Notes under the pieces: model-generated
The model's input: the letters and a program-made list of their open reading frames with translations, nothing else
Databases searched by the model: none
Told to the model about the DNA's origin: nothing
Assembly: GCA_021464245.1 (NCBI GenBank)
Contig: JADCRB010000162.1
Location: 221,476 to 285,475, forward strand
Direction of reading: 5' to 3'
DNA from: Carallia brachiata
Taxonomy: Eukaryota > Streptophyta > Magnoliopsida > Malpighiales > Rhizophoraceae
Length of the DNA: 64,000 nucleotides
In this document: piece after piece, positions 42,801 through 55,168 of the stretch
Position numbering within the stretch: position 1 is the stretch's first letter
Layout: every line of letters begins with the position of its first letter
Translations under genes and position numbers: made by a program

Positions 42801-45600
42801 GATTTCATTTTTGACGGGTTGTTCCAAGTATTTCAAATTTCAAATCACCGAGTTGCAAGTTCGTCAAGTCTCGGGTATTTTAGGTTTGAGTTTTTCAGGT
42901 TTTAGGTATATTAGTTTTTGGGTCTTTCAGGTTTGAATTCATGTTATTTGGTTATGAGTTTTTATGATTTATTAAATTTTGAGTTTCAGATTAATCATGT
43001 TAGATTCATTTTTTGTTCGAATTATTCAAATTTAAAGTTATTATCGTTTCATATATTTTGAGTTACGTGTCATTGACCTTTTGAGTTAATGCGGATTGGA
43101 CCAATTTGGTTTTCGAACAAGTGAAGTCAACTTATTTAACTGGTATTAGCTTTTAACACCTCTGCTAAATATATTTCTAGGCTTTTGCCTACTTATAATG
43201 TATATACAGAAATAGGATGTGTATGAGTATGAAAATACAAATTATGCTTAATTGAGATAACCACTAAATCATTTGGATCAGCATGGCATCTTTGATTTGA
43301 GTGTATTGAACTAATTTAACACAAAATTTAATGCTAATGGAATAAGAAAAAAGAGAGAACCCTGGTATTATTGCATTGAAAAACTCTTATTAATCACTTC
43401 AACAAAATATGTTTAAGTTCAGAAACACTTGTTAGTGTATTATTACTTTATAAAAGATCCATGATACAAAATTGAAGCTACTAGATTCTCAAAACATGCT
43501 TTTATCTAAATGAAATCTTAAAATTTGAAAATTCAAATGAATTTTCATGTTAGCCTCAATATTATCAAGTTTAATCTAAATAGCTACATAGTTAGTCTTC
43601 TTCCAATTGTAAATTTTTCTACATGAATTTACTAATTTATTCCGATTATTTAAGTTTTAACTTACCAAAACCTTTCAATCAAGTACGAAGCACTAACAAT
43701 GTTAAGCAAAATTTGTTCAAAAGTTTAAATTCGGTAAGTAAAAGAAATATCAACAAACAAGTGAGCCAATTTTTGATTTTGAGCAAAAACAACGTTTTCT
43801 TAACCTAGACTAAATTGATAATTTAAAAAAAAAAAATTGGGAACTAAGATGATATAACTTAAATGCAAAAATTTTGATTCATTAGGAGAAAAAAAGAAAA
43901 ATTTAAGGAACATAATATTTCATAAAATGGAAAATTCACCTTATAGTTCACGCCAGGTCCTGGACATCTGGATTTCATATTGTGGTCATTTCCTATTGCC
44001 AATAATTAGATGTTTCTTAAATTTATTCAACAAAGAAATGAGAGGATGGTGGTGACAACAGGGGTATGCAAATGTGAAAATTTATTCTTTTTTTTATGGA
44101 AACTCTTTTTTTATTTTTTTGTCTATCAAGGACTGGGCACTGAGTTACACAACACTGTTTCCCATAGTTCCACTGGAGAAGAATTTAGTCAATGAATTTT
44201 TTCTTGTATGGAAAAATCTAAATTGCTGGGGTCTTGGTTTGTGTTTCTAGTGGGCAGAATTAGTGAGATTTTCATAGGTCCAAATCTGACTATGAAAAGT
44301 AGAGTTCTTTGTCACAGTGAGAATCCACAAAAAAAAAAAAAAAATTTGCATTTTCCATGTGACAATTATGGCTTGAGCCACTGATCGAAAACATAAAAGG
44401 AATTAATAGGTCAGCTTGTTCTCTTGTCATCGATTAAATTTTGTTCACTGTTCGATTTTGGAATAACAGGAAACTAATTTTGATAAGACAAGTGAAAGTC
44501 ATCTCCAAGTCACATAACGGGATGGTTATCCATCATCAGCCACGGTGTCCTTTGCATAAAGGAAGACGTAGTGGTTTTCATGGCCTGCTGGCTGCCGCTG
44601 CCTAGACTTTAAGAATTTATTTATTTATTTTTTATCTATTAAGAAGCTCGTCGAGTTAAAAATTATACAAAAGAATAACTTTTTCCTCTTCTTAATATTA
44701 TATCTCAAGACCTATATAATAGAATTCTAATTAAGCTCTAACGCAGGAGTATCCCATTAGGAACAAGTTTAAGAATTTATGAAGCGTAGACAGTTGTTAA
44801 TTACAATTGAAAGCAGGAATCTTTAGTTCGTTATTTATTAAGTAATCTTTATTATCTTTGACCCATCTCAATTTGGGTATCGTCAAAAGTCCTTCTTCTC
44901 TATATTTAGCTTATCCTCTCAGTGGGATTTCCCTTTGCTTTTGCTTGAAGAAAGTGGCTGGGTGCATTTTGTCACAGGAAGCTAAGACAAATAAAAAATA
45001 TTATAGAGTCACGGAAAATAAAAACGACTTGAGATATGTCCTAAATATATAGTTACAACTTGTTAATTGCAGTTTTCATGATTTTTTTACATGATAATCA
45101 ATAATTATGATTACATAAAGTAAATTTTGCACAAACCGTATTTATTTCTCGTATCTTTGTGTAATAAAATTGGGGAGAATTTGAAACTTTGGGTTGGAAA
45201 GAGACAAATCAGTCCCAAAGAAAATTCATGTCAAATTAAAGAAAAAAAAATATTGATGTGCAGAATTTTAGTGTCTTAATTGATATCTTAAATGAAATAA
45301 GATTAATGATATGTACAGTAAAAAAATAACAATTATTACCTTATATTACAAAAATTATTAATTTTGTTGCGAAAACTATCAGTTTTATTATATTTAGAAT
45401 GATAATCATGAAACTAAAATTTTGTGTATGTATAAGTACTAATGGAAGAAAATGGAATGGACGGCCCCCCAAACAAACAAAGGTTTCAGTTAAAACCAGT
45501 TAAGAGGCAAGAGCCAAAGCCAACATGTGCAAGGAAGCTAAAACCACTTAAAACTCCAAAAATATTCATACAAGCAAAGAAAAGAATTCATAGAGTTGCC
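36870..45600. other. Long intergenic region, no secure gene
   Basis: AT-rich with homopolymer and simple repeats. 37520-37790 and 39900-40110 have more even base composition and short open frames but no recognisable protein. 42740-43100 is a degenerate run of GGTTT/GAGTTT/TTCAAG-type words, probably decayed simple repeat. 40409-40443 is a short CT then CA microsatellite. Confidence 0.5.
38823..38931. repeat. Tandem duplication of a 54-bp unit
   Basis: CATTTTGATTAGATAAATAA and the next 34 bases repeat directly from 38877 with one extra A in the terminal A-run. A third partial copy (CATTTTGA) follows. The near identity points to a recent slippage or unequal-exchange event. Confidence 0.9.
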
Positions 45601-45620
45601 CCTTAGCCCTCTTTCCTCTC

Positions 45621-45630
45621 TTTATATCTA
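45621..45630 (+). promoter_or_regulatory. Candidate TATA box of the GH17 gene
   Basis: TTTATATCTA, about 75-85 bases before the inferred ATG at 45706, within a CT-rich stretch typical of plant core promoters. Confidence 0.4.
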
Positions 45631-45705
45631 TTATCTAACTCCCAATTTCTCCCTCCCCTGCTCTCCACATTTCCTGATACTATCAGTTTTCCAGAATAAT
45701 TTATC

Positions 45706-47316
45706 ATGATCATTCATGTTTTACTCCTATTTTCTCTAAGTCTTTCAGGTTGTTTTTAATACCCTTATTGTGTTTTCCCTTGCCTATTCTTTTTGCACTT
45801 TCCAATTCTATCTTCAAATGGTCTCTGACTTTGTTTCCTGTGAAAATATTGATTACAGATTATGGTGTTCTACAAGGAGTCACATCTCTTGGTATCAATT
45901 ATGGTCAAGTTGGTGACAATTTGCCACCGCCGGAGAGAGTTCTTGATCTCCTAAGCTCCCTGAAGCTGACCAAAGTGAAAATTTATGACACCAATCCTCA
46001 AGTTTTGACAGCATTTGCCAACTCCAATGTTGAGCTTATTGTCACTGTGGAGAACCAAATGCTACCAGTTTTGATGGACTCTCAACAGGCTGTCCAGTGG
46101 GTTAGTAGCCACATTAGGCCATACTTTCCGGCCACCAGAATCACAGGAATCGCGGTAGGGAACGAGGTCTTCGCGGATGATGACACATCTTTAACGGCAT
46201 ACCTTGTTCCAGCCATTGTTAGCATTCATGGAGCACTAGTCCAATTAGGCCTAGACAGTTCTATTCAAGTCTCAACACCTAATTCTCTGGCTGTGCTTGC
46301 TCAATCATACCCTCCTTCAGCAGGCAGTTTCAAAACTGAAATTTCTGGAGTAATGTCACAATATTTGCAGTTTCTGTCCAGCACAAAGGCACCATTTTGG
46401 ATCAATGCCTATCCATATTTTGCTTATAAGGATGATCCTAATAGGGTATCATTGGACTATGTACTTTTTAATCCTAATTCACGCATGGTTGATCCTTACA
46501 CCAATTTAAACTATGACAATATGCTCTATGCTCAAGTAGATGCTGTCATTTTTGCCATTTCTAGAATGGGTTTTAGTGGAATTGAAGTTAGTGTTTCGGA
46601 GACGGGTTGGCCATCAAAAGGGGACCCCAGTGAAGTTGGTGCAACCATTAATAATGCAGCAGTTTATAACAGGAATTTGTTGAGAAGGCAATTGGGAAAT
46701 GAAGGCACACCTCTGAGGCCTAACATGAGGCTAGAAGTTTATTTGTTTGCTTTGTTCAATGAGGATTTGAAGCCTGGACCAGCTTCAGAGAGAAATTATG
46801 GCCTTTATCAGCCTGATTGCACCATGGTTTACAATGTGGGGCTTTCTGCCTTATCTGCAGGCTCCTCATCAACATCTTCATCTTCCATTTCTCTTACTTC
46901 CTCTGCCACCAAGGTAAAGCCGTAGAGATTCTTTTATTCCTCTTAATCTTCCACACCATCATAGCTTAAAATTTATGTTTATACATCCAAGAGAAAAATG
47001 TACATTTTGGGGCCACAGGGGAAAAAAAAAAAGGTGGCATTGATGAAATGATGAGCCATTTGTATGTATGTATTGTGATTATGAATTAAATATGAGTAGA
47101 ATTTCAGCTCCAAGTATATATTATTATCTTATTCTTGCTCGATGAACAATAATCTAATCTTTTGCTTTTATTTTTTGTTTTCTCTTCCTTTATGCCTTTT
47201 CTCCTTAAATGGCATTAATTGTGGAACAGGCTGCAAAGAAGGAATATCAAAGCTTGGTGTTGTGGATGTTTGTCTATTTGCTGTCTTTCCAAGTTTTTAT
47301 GAGAAGACCATTTTAA
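45706..47316 (+). CDS. GPI-anchored glucan endo-1,3-beta-glucosidase, GH17 (3 exons, 394 aa)
   Basis: Hydrolyses beta-1,3-glucan (callose) in the cell wall and apoplast, in some family members at plasmodesmata. Inferred exons: 45706-45748, 45859-46913, 47230-47316. Exon 1 supplies a signal peptide (MIIHVLLLFSLSLS) and splices into codon 15, the conserved intron position for GH17 genes. Exon 2 carries the whole catalytic domain: start motif LGINYGQVGDNLPPP, acid/base Glu117 (VGNEVF), nucleophile Glu262 (SETGWPSKG), and FALFNEDLKPGP near its end. A Ser/Thr-rich linker follows. The donor AAG|GTAAAG precedes an in-frame stop, and the acceptor ...GGAACAG opens exon 3, which encodes a hydrophobic tail (SLVLWMFVYLLSFQVF) fitting a GPI-anchor signal. 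Without splicing, exon 2 reads open from 45750 to 46925 but lacks a proper signal peptide. No C-terminal CBM43 domain is present. Family certain; outer exons inferred. Confidence 0.9.
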
Positions 47317-47329
47317 GCAAATGAGGTTC

Positions 47330-49550
47330 ATTCATGTAAATGCATTTTTCATTGGTAAGAAACATACTGGTGGGCCTTCCTTAGTTTTCACTTTCTTGGT
47401 TCTAACCTTGAAAAACTAGAGACCCCAATAGCAAGAACAAAGGTAATAATGCCCCCCTGTTCTGCACAAAGTTAACAAAGAACCAATCCATTTATCATGC
47501 ATGCCCATCTCCTCTAGAATACATCATGATTTTTGTGCACATCAGATCCTTTACTGCAATTGCTGAAGATGTTGAAGAATATATGTTTCTCAATTTTTAT
47601 GACACATGTATGGAAATATTTTATGTAAAATATCAGTTTGTTGTGGGAAAAAATGAAAAGAATATGCAAATAATATCATGAAACTATTTAACTTAAAGGT
47701 TTAAATTGTTGATTAGACTCAAAATTGATAACATATTAATCTTTAATTACAAGTTATTTATGCGCATAAGCCAATTGAATTAAAGTATGAACATATCGCA
47801 ACGCAACACTAATACCGTATCAAAATTTTTTTGAACTCAAAAACTTAAATTATTGGATGAAACCCAAAAATAAAACACGTATATATTTAAACTCTAAAAG
47901 AAAATTGCATCGTCGATCTCATGCTGTTGGTGACAAAGAAAGCTACCTTTGTCTACTTTTGGACGTGGAATCCATAACTTTCCTTGGATATACAAAGATT
48001 TCTAATATTTAGCTTTTCTTCTCTCTCCAGCTTCAAGTATACTAAAGAGAAATCAGAATAATTTATAAGGACTAAAATATAGGTATATTATACATTAGAT
48101 AATGAAGACGATAGAGTAAAAATGGTATACCCTTGTCGGTTCTTTTTCTTTTTTCCTCATATGAGTAGTCATAGTCACGTACAGAAACGAATAGGCAAGT
48201 GCTAGAATTTTGCTCCTTTAAAACCGGTAGCAAAACAATTGCGAGATAAAGAAGAGAAAGGAGAAATTGAAATTCGAACCTTAAATCTCGTAATCTACTG
48301 TTTTTAACTACCTCACCTTAGTTATTACTAAATCTTTTGTGGGCTTCTTTTTTGTTCTTTTAATATCCACAACAAGACGATATTGGGGCGGCCCAGCTTT
48401 ATTCCCTCGGCCGCAGCAAGCGTCAGCATAGGGTCATATATAGAATCCTTTTTGCAAAGGAGCTTTTGGATTATCGTTTTGCTCTTTGCACTTTCTCTGT
48501 AGAGGAAACTCTATTAGATCATATGCAGGAGACAGTGTGAGCACAGATTTAGTTGAACCTTATGGGGATGGTCTCTCTGTTTCACGTCAGCCAACGTGGT
48601 GCACATGCAGTCCAACAATTTCTTAGGACCACCATTAAAGAGTCCCTACCTCATTTTGTTTTGCACCGAAATCTCTTAATTTTCAAACTATGAACAGTCG
48701 TCATAAGCATGAGAACGCCATACTGGTCATAAACTGCGATTTCAAATTTTGAAATCTCGCATTCTAATTATAAGAAAAGAGAGAAAATTGGATCGTCTAA
48801 CTCACAGTTTCACACCTGCCTAGCTATGCTCTTATAAGAAGGTGCTTCAGTGGCTACCATAAAAATTTTTGCAGGGAGGCAAAATTACATACATATAACA
48901 AAAATAACAAAAGAACTTTAATTTGAGTGGATAAAAGTTGGGGAGGCAAAACTCTAATGCGAGGGTAGGCAGTATAATTTATTAATTATCTTATATTATA
49001 TAAATTTATTTTATTATTTTTTATTTTAAGTATATATTTTTTATTGTATTATAAAAAATTATGAGTAAATTATATTAATAAAAATATGTTAATCAAATCG
49101 CCAATCTTTTTTTGGGAAATCCTCTGTTTTTTGTTTGAAATGGGTGTCAACCTTTGCTGCGTAATTTGTGAACCAGAAGAAAAAAAAAAAAGTTGCAAAC
49201 TAGATTTAGTGACAAGCTAAATTTCAATGAAACTTATGGAGGAAAAGGTGGTCTCTTTCTGCGCTAGACATGATTTGTATGTGCTTTTGGCTATTTATGC
49301 TACTCATCAAAAGAGATGCTTTATTATTATTTGATGTTATCTTTTCGTTTGTGTGACGGAAGATGGTGTAGATTGGAAGTTTATTCCTCTTTTTCCGGCT
49401 AATCATTCCAATTTCCAATGCAAAACATCATTTTAAGAACATATTCTTTTTTGCATATTGTAAGATTCTTGCGTCCCTTTTCAAACCTAATTTGATACGG
49501 TAGAATAGTAGTAATTAATGTTGGATACATAATTAAATTTTGAATTGAGA
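47330..49550. other. Intergenic region, no gene seen
   Basis: The left end (about 47317-47600) should contain the GH17 3' UTR. The remainder is AT-rich with no recognisable coding or repeat structure beyond homopolymers. Confidence 0.5.
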
Positions 49551-49560
49551 AGAAAAATAT

Positions 49561-49850
49561 CACTCGAGGTGATAGCATAGTTGGTGATTCGGTGTATTTT
49601 CCCTCTCATTGACCCGAATTCGAGTTTCTGCCACTGCGCTTTGAATTATTAAAGGTGTTTTATACTGCGTGCTATGAGTTCCAGAATTATTAACACTGAA
49701 ATCGGGTGTTGGAGAGGCCGTTCGGGCTCAATAGTACTTGGATGATAAATTCTCCTCCACAGAGGAGATTGAATGAAAACGTCAACAGGTGACTTCTAAT
49801 TTCGACCTACAGATCTGATGACTGATATATTTATAATGAATTTTTTTTTT
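49561..49850 (+). mobile_element. tRNA-derived SINE-like sequence
   Basis: Box A TAGCATAGTTGG (49573-49584) fits the TRGCNNAGYNGG consensus exactly. Thirty-two bases later a decayed box B AATTCGAGTTT (49617-49627) keeps TTCGA. About 190 bases of non-tRNA body follow, ending in a T-run near 49840. This is the usual plant SINE plan. The 3' boundary and target duplication are not clear. Confidence 0.55.
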
Positions 49851-49859
49851 GTTAAAAAA

Positions 49860-52800
49860 AATGAGAAGAAAAACACAATGTTTGCAAGGAGAGCTTTCTT
49901 TCGGCCATCACCAATGAATTATTAACTCTATTATAAAAGAAGAAAAGACGTTTCAAAATGCTCACGGTTAACCACATTTCAGATATGTTGCATTATCATG
50001 ACCGTTGAAGTTATGTACCCAACCGGTCAACGGGTAATCTAATAACAGTTGGTTCCTAAGCTCTCAATCCAAAGTGTATGCAACAGTCAACAAAATGATT
50101 ATGCTTACAAAGCTTAAGTACCTATTACTTACAGCAACTATTCTAAAGGATAACAGTTGGCTTCATCCAAGGAATACAATTGGAAAGCCAAGAATTTAGA
50201 ATTCTAATCAAATCCGATAAGCATGTAACCATTTCAATGGGTCCGAGGTCCATTACTCCACTCGTGCTTATCTGAACACGAGATTAAAACAAGTCATTAT
50301 AAATATATTTGGTTTGATAAGTGGTTGACCCGACATCTATTTGTAGGGCCTACTAATAGAATTAAGGGTTCTTAGTGTTTTTTTTTTCTTCTTTTTGAAT
50401 TCAGTAAATTTTTCACTACATTTATGCTCTACGGTGTTGCTCTCGCTTCATTGCCACTAAACTTTTTCTATACCGAAAACCAACATTAACACTAATACGT
50501 CATATTAGTTTGTTTTACAGTTAAGAGCAACTCATTCACGTCAGGATTCAGAGATCCACCATAAATTAGTTCCTTGCACAATGAAATTGTGGTGACAAAG
50601 TGGAGCCTTTTCATCTTTTGTTGCAAAATCGCAACAAACAAATTGTAAAAGCAAAAATTTATAAAGGACATGCACCTCCAATGTTCTTTCCTTTTTCCTT
50701 TTGTCCTTGACTTGGAATTACTAAGAAGAAACAAAGCTACGGGGTCTCAACTTTGAGATTGTTTCCCTCTAACTTAAATTTTTGGTTGCAATTTATTGGC
50801 CTTAACAAATTTGAATTTCATGTGATAGATTGCTAGTTGTTATGTGAATAGGGCACAAGAGGACCTAGCAATAGCAGAAATAGTTGAAAATCAATTCAAA
50901 CTCCAATTCTTTCCTTATTCAATCCCCAATTGCAGGGCTACAAGGACTTATGATTACTAATATTGCTTATTTTCTTGCACAATGTAAAATTAAGTTTTCC
51001 AGTTCAAATGTTGGATTCTTAAAGCATCTAACCACATTAAAGGCAGATTAAACAGCTTTTTCCACTAATACATTTTTAATGCATACTAATCTCTTTTCTA
51101 CAAAAGATGTGGTCGTGGTGAGCATATTGAATGCTGGGGTTGCTTTCTGTTAGGATTCCAATTATCATTAAGTGTGTAGTGATAGGTGGATTATTTCTAT
51201 GCTTTTTTCAGGGGTCATGGCTAAGCGTCTTTTAAGGAAATGTTATGTATCTATTGTTTATTGGCATAATTTGAAGAAGATGCATGCTTTCATAAAGTGG
51301 AATTCTTTTTGTCTCCTGAAGTTTTACTGCAGCTACATGGTAGTTATTTGAGCTAGACCTACAAGGGATGATGTTGAATAAGGACGACAAAGCGTGACTT
51401 ATGGCCTGAGTTAGAGGAGATGTCTTATATGCTTTCCATGCCCCTTTCCAACGTGTTAAGCACTAGGAAATGTTTCATATACATGAACATTTACAGTATC
51501 ACCAGTTAAACTGTTAATTAATTATGAGTTGTTAGTAATACCAACACCAACACGTATGGCATGCTAATATTCTAGAGAAAAAGCATTTACGCTAGTGGTC
51601 GGGTAATTGATTCCCAACACAATGAAGCCAATTGAAAAAAGCTCCTAAAATTATGGCAGTCAAGGACTATAGCTGCAACCTACTTCGTTCATTTTGTTTA
51701 AGGACCATAATAATCTTACAGAAAACCATTTCACAAGTTTACCGAAAGAAAAAAAAAAAAAAAAAAGTTGATGAAGAGTTCATCCCTAAATCAAGTTCTC
51801 AAATTTTAATAATTAAAAATTCAAAAAACCTTCGGTAGATGGTCTAATTAGGCCATTACAAGGCTATTTGGCAAAGAAAAACAAGATTTCCAACAGGAAA
51901 TAATCTTGTCATGTTTTTTGGTGGAATGAATCTTGAATTCCAGAAAGTTTTTGCTTTTGATTTTTCTAATTTTTTTTTTATTTGGTTTTATCTGTTGGAG
52001 CCCAAATAAAAAATATTAAAAATTAGAGACAATATAAAAATTGGAGGATTTCTAATTTGACTTATATTTTTATAAGTATAACTTATTCATGATTTTATAC
52101 AACATAATAAGTAAGGTTCATTTGAAATAAAAAAAATACAAAACTAAATTTATGTGGTGGAAGATTATAAATGTGTTTTATTTAAAAAAAAGAGTAAAAT
52201 TAACAAGCATATAAAAATTAATAATTACATACTTTAAATTTATTAAAATAATCATAAGTAATGATACATTGTCACTAGTAAAATAAGAAAGACAAGGAAA
52301 ATACATGTGTGTTTCGTATGAAAACAATCAAACCAACAATAAGATTATTCGGTTATTGTCAACTTTTCATATGACTGGAATTTCAAGGGGTTATTCCTTA
52401 AAAAAGACATTATGATGAATATATATATTTGTAAACATGAGCATAATTTCAACTGAAAAAAAAAATTCTTGTTTTTAAGGAGATACCTTAGCGGTACAAT
52501 GGAGGCAAGACCTTTTTTTTTTTTTTTTTTTTTTGTGTATTAAAGTTGCTATAGTAGGAGTAAGTGAGGGGATTACGAGTACAAAGTCCAGGGATCGATC
52601 TCATTATGTAGCTGGTAACCAATCAGATTATACTCAATCCACACTAGAGCCAAAACTTGAACCTAAAATTATCAAATTTTTTACAGTGCAATTTTGCTAC
52701 AAATGTAAAATACAGAAAATCCCATGATTCTTGCTGCCCACAAAAATATCGCAAAAATGATTTCCAGATATTTTCCAAACATTTTTTAAGTCAACATGGG

Positions 52801-53320
52801 CTTTTCCCCGGCATTGGGTGGTTAGCGTGGCTCACTAGTTTCGCCCCATAATGTATACCCAATCAATTAAAAAAACCAGACTTTACTTACCCAAAAAAAA
52901 AAAAAAAAACCTAACATTTTTGTTGAAGACAAAAAACCATACTTTTTTCGTTAATCAAACATCAATGGCATTTTTTTTTTCTAATATTTGTTCGTAGATT
53001 ATTTGAGCCTTAAATTTGAAACTAACAGTTCAGGAATCGATGATTAGTCAATTATTTTGGATGGACTGAAAAGCCACTTGATCGGGAACTCCCTTCCCAT
53101 CCTATCTCGTTTCAACCGTAAATGAGTAATATAACAATTGGAGGGGAAAATTACACTTCATGCTCTAAATTTTCAGTATAATTACTTTTGATATCTTCGA
53201 TTTCTATAAATTACAAAAAACTTACTGACGTTTGCAAACCTTTTAATTGCCCGCAAAGATTTCTCATTCTTTGCCCAAAAAAAAAAAAAATAAATAAAAC
53301 TGTTAGACGTGTAAAACTAT
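49860..53320. other. Intergenic region, no gene seen
   Basis: AT-rich with poly-T/poly-A runs, including a T-run of about 24 near 52512-52534. A sequence resembling a tRNA box B (GGATCGATCTC, near 52593) stands alone without a convincing box A. Confidence 0.5.
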
Positions 53321-53331
53321 GAGGCATTATT

Positions 53332-53480
53332 GTCAAATCCGGATCGAACCGACCAACCGATCGGACCGGTGACTGGTCAGAGGTCCGGTCTAGATTATAA
53401 CTTAAAGTCAGTATGAGATCGGACCAATCAAAACCCGGTCAACAGACTAGTTCAACTGGTCGGACCAGTGAACCGGTCCT
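53332..53480. mobile_element. Truncated or decayed CCGG-family element (left end only)
   Basis: It starts ATTGTCAAATCCGGATCG and has GATCGGACCGGTGACTGG, AAAACCCGGTCAAC and GTGAACCGGTCC words, as in the left ends of the complete copies at 29194 and 30268. No matching right end or target duplication is found within the next 500 bases. Confidence 0.6.
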
Positions 53481-53509
53481 GAGTTGACCAAATTATCCAC
53501 TCTCAATAA

Positions 53510-53610
53510 TTAAAAAAAAATTCCACTTTACCATGTGAGATTTGGGTTTTGAACCCATAACTTACATGAAGGGTGAGTCTCACACCACTAAACCAACTTG
53601 TAAGTTGTTG
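53510..53610 (-). repeat. tRNA-like (SINE-head) sequence
   Basis: On the minus strand TTGGTTTAGTGG (box A-like, 53585-53596) is followed by GGTTCAAAACC (box B-like, one mismatch to GGTTCGANNCC, 53545-53555) at tRNA-like spacing. It has no acceptor-stem pairing that I can see, so it is not an intact tRNA gene. It may be a SINE fragment or an internal part of the neighbouring CCGG element. Confidence 0.4.
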
Positions 53611-53792
53611 TGATCTTTTTTTTTTATTTATTATTTTTTCAAACTTTTCACATAATACGCACGCTATCCTATGTGACTAATAAATTAACAATTATTATTT
53701 TCTTTTTTTTGTTAAGAAAATTATTAATTTTATTAATTTTTTAATCTTATCTTATAATAATTGTAAATCATATATTATAAATTTACAAATGT

Positions 53793-53822
53793 AAGTATAT
53801 ATATATATATATATATATATAC
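53793..53822. repeat. (AT)n microsatellite
   Basis: About 30 bases of alternating T/A, bounded by GTATA and TATACTT. Confidence 0.9.
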
Positions 53823-55168
53823 TTATAAATTTTTATGTATAATGTATATAGATATTTTTTATATATATTTAATATTAAAATAGAAAGCTTCATCCTTTAA
53901 TCCTAGTGCAGGATTAGAGGCTATATAATTTAGGGAAACGCTTCTTTTAAATGATATTAAAGAAAAAGAGAATAAATTGATATAAATTATTAGATAATTA
54001 AATTAAAAAATAAATAAATAAATTATCAAATATTTTTAAATAAATTACGTGTTCACTTGTATTTTTTTAATTTATATCTATGGTCTTCTATAATATATGG
54101 GTGAGTGAACTTTGACTTTTTACGAGCTTCTACGATTTCAAGAGTCCTACACCAAGCAGTACTAATTGACTTGAGCAATAATGCAGCTAGCCTGTCCAGA
54201 AAGTAGCCTTTAATGGCTAAGATTTGCAACCCCACAGCATTAACTCAATGCAACTATACATGGACAAAGCACGAGAAGCTGTTCCACTGGCAGCAACAAT
54301 GGCCATAAGAGTCAATCCAAAGAGTCGGAAGAGACAGCAACCCATTGTCCAGATAAATGTTACCGGTTGCTTTTCCCTGATTATTCAGCCTGGTGTGTAT
54401 AATCCATGGAAGACGATATGATAATATAAGATAGACTGGTCTGATTCTATTACCCCGACTATTCACTCCAACAGAGAAAGAATTCAAATTATAAATTTTT
54501 ATGCCATTAATTCAATGGAAAGTTTATAGATGATGTGAGTTGAAGAGATATCAGCAACTACTATGAATACCATGTAAGAATAATTCGACCATTTTGATGC
54601 TACTGTCAACATTCCCTAAATGAGCAATTGAATTCTATGAGCACTGATTCATAAATATCACTAATGAATCTGGGGCTGAAAATTGCTCCTGGACATTAAT
54701 CCAAATTCAGCCGTGTCTGACATTCGGTAGGAGATACTAAAGAAAAATGACAAGATGCGCTTGCTCCATCGCAGAAGGATGTCCACGTAAAGGATAATTG
54801 TTCATTAACTAAAGCTGATTTAACGTAAGTGAAGATAAGAAGAATCGCTTTCCGAGCTGGCCACTTTAAGCAATGGTAGTCAAATACTCATTCATGAAAA
54901 TATTTTCACGTACTACCACCAAAATTCTTTCGCATACTAGAGCAAGATAGTGTTTCCTCAAATAATATGAAGAAAGCATTCATCAATTGAGTACAATGGT
55001 AACAATGACTCATGAAACACAACAAGCAACATTTATAAGAGTTGAAGAAAGGAACAAACACCAAGTAATCCTACATTGACGTATTTTGCACTCTACGACT
55101 TTGATAATGTCATATAATTACAAATTAGATAACAGCATAGAAGATTGTTAGAAAAGATAACTGGAAAG
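53823..55168. other. Spacer and probable 3' UTR of the F-box gene
   Basis: 53823-54090 is AT-rich. About 54090-55168 has gene-like base composition on the minus strand and may include the F-box/kelch 3' UTR or a separate non-coding transcript. A 42-codon minus-strand frame at 54217-54345 (MGCCLFRLFGLTLMAIVAAS at its start) is the only ATG frame there with a protein-like look. It is not recognised. Confidence 0.4.

Noticed and set aside
42740..43100. Possible retrotransposon fragment with GGTTT/GAGTTT words
   Set aside because: No LTR ends, primer-binding site or coding remnants; better explained as decayed simple repeat.
52483..52610. Possible third SINE (GGATCGATCTC box B-like near 52593)
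   Set aside because: The box A candidate (TAGCGGTACAATGG) fits poorly and is separated by a long T-run; too weak to call.
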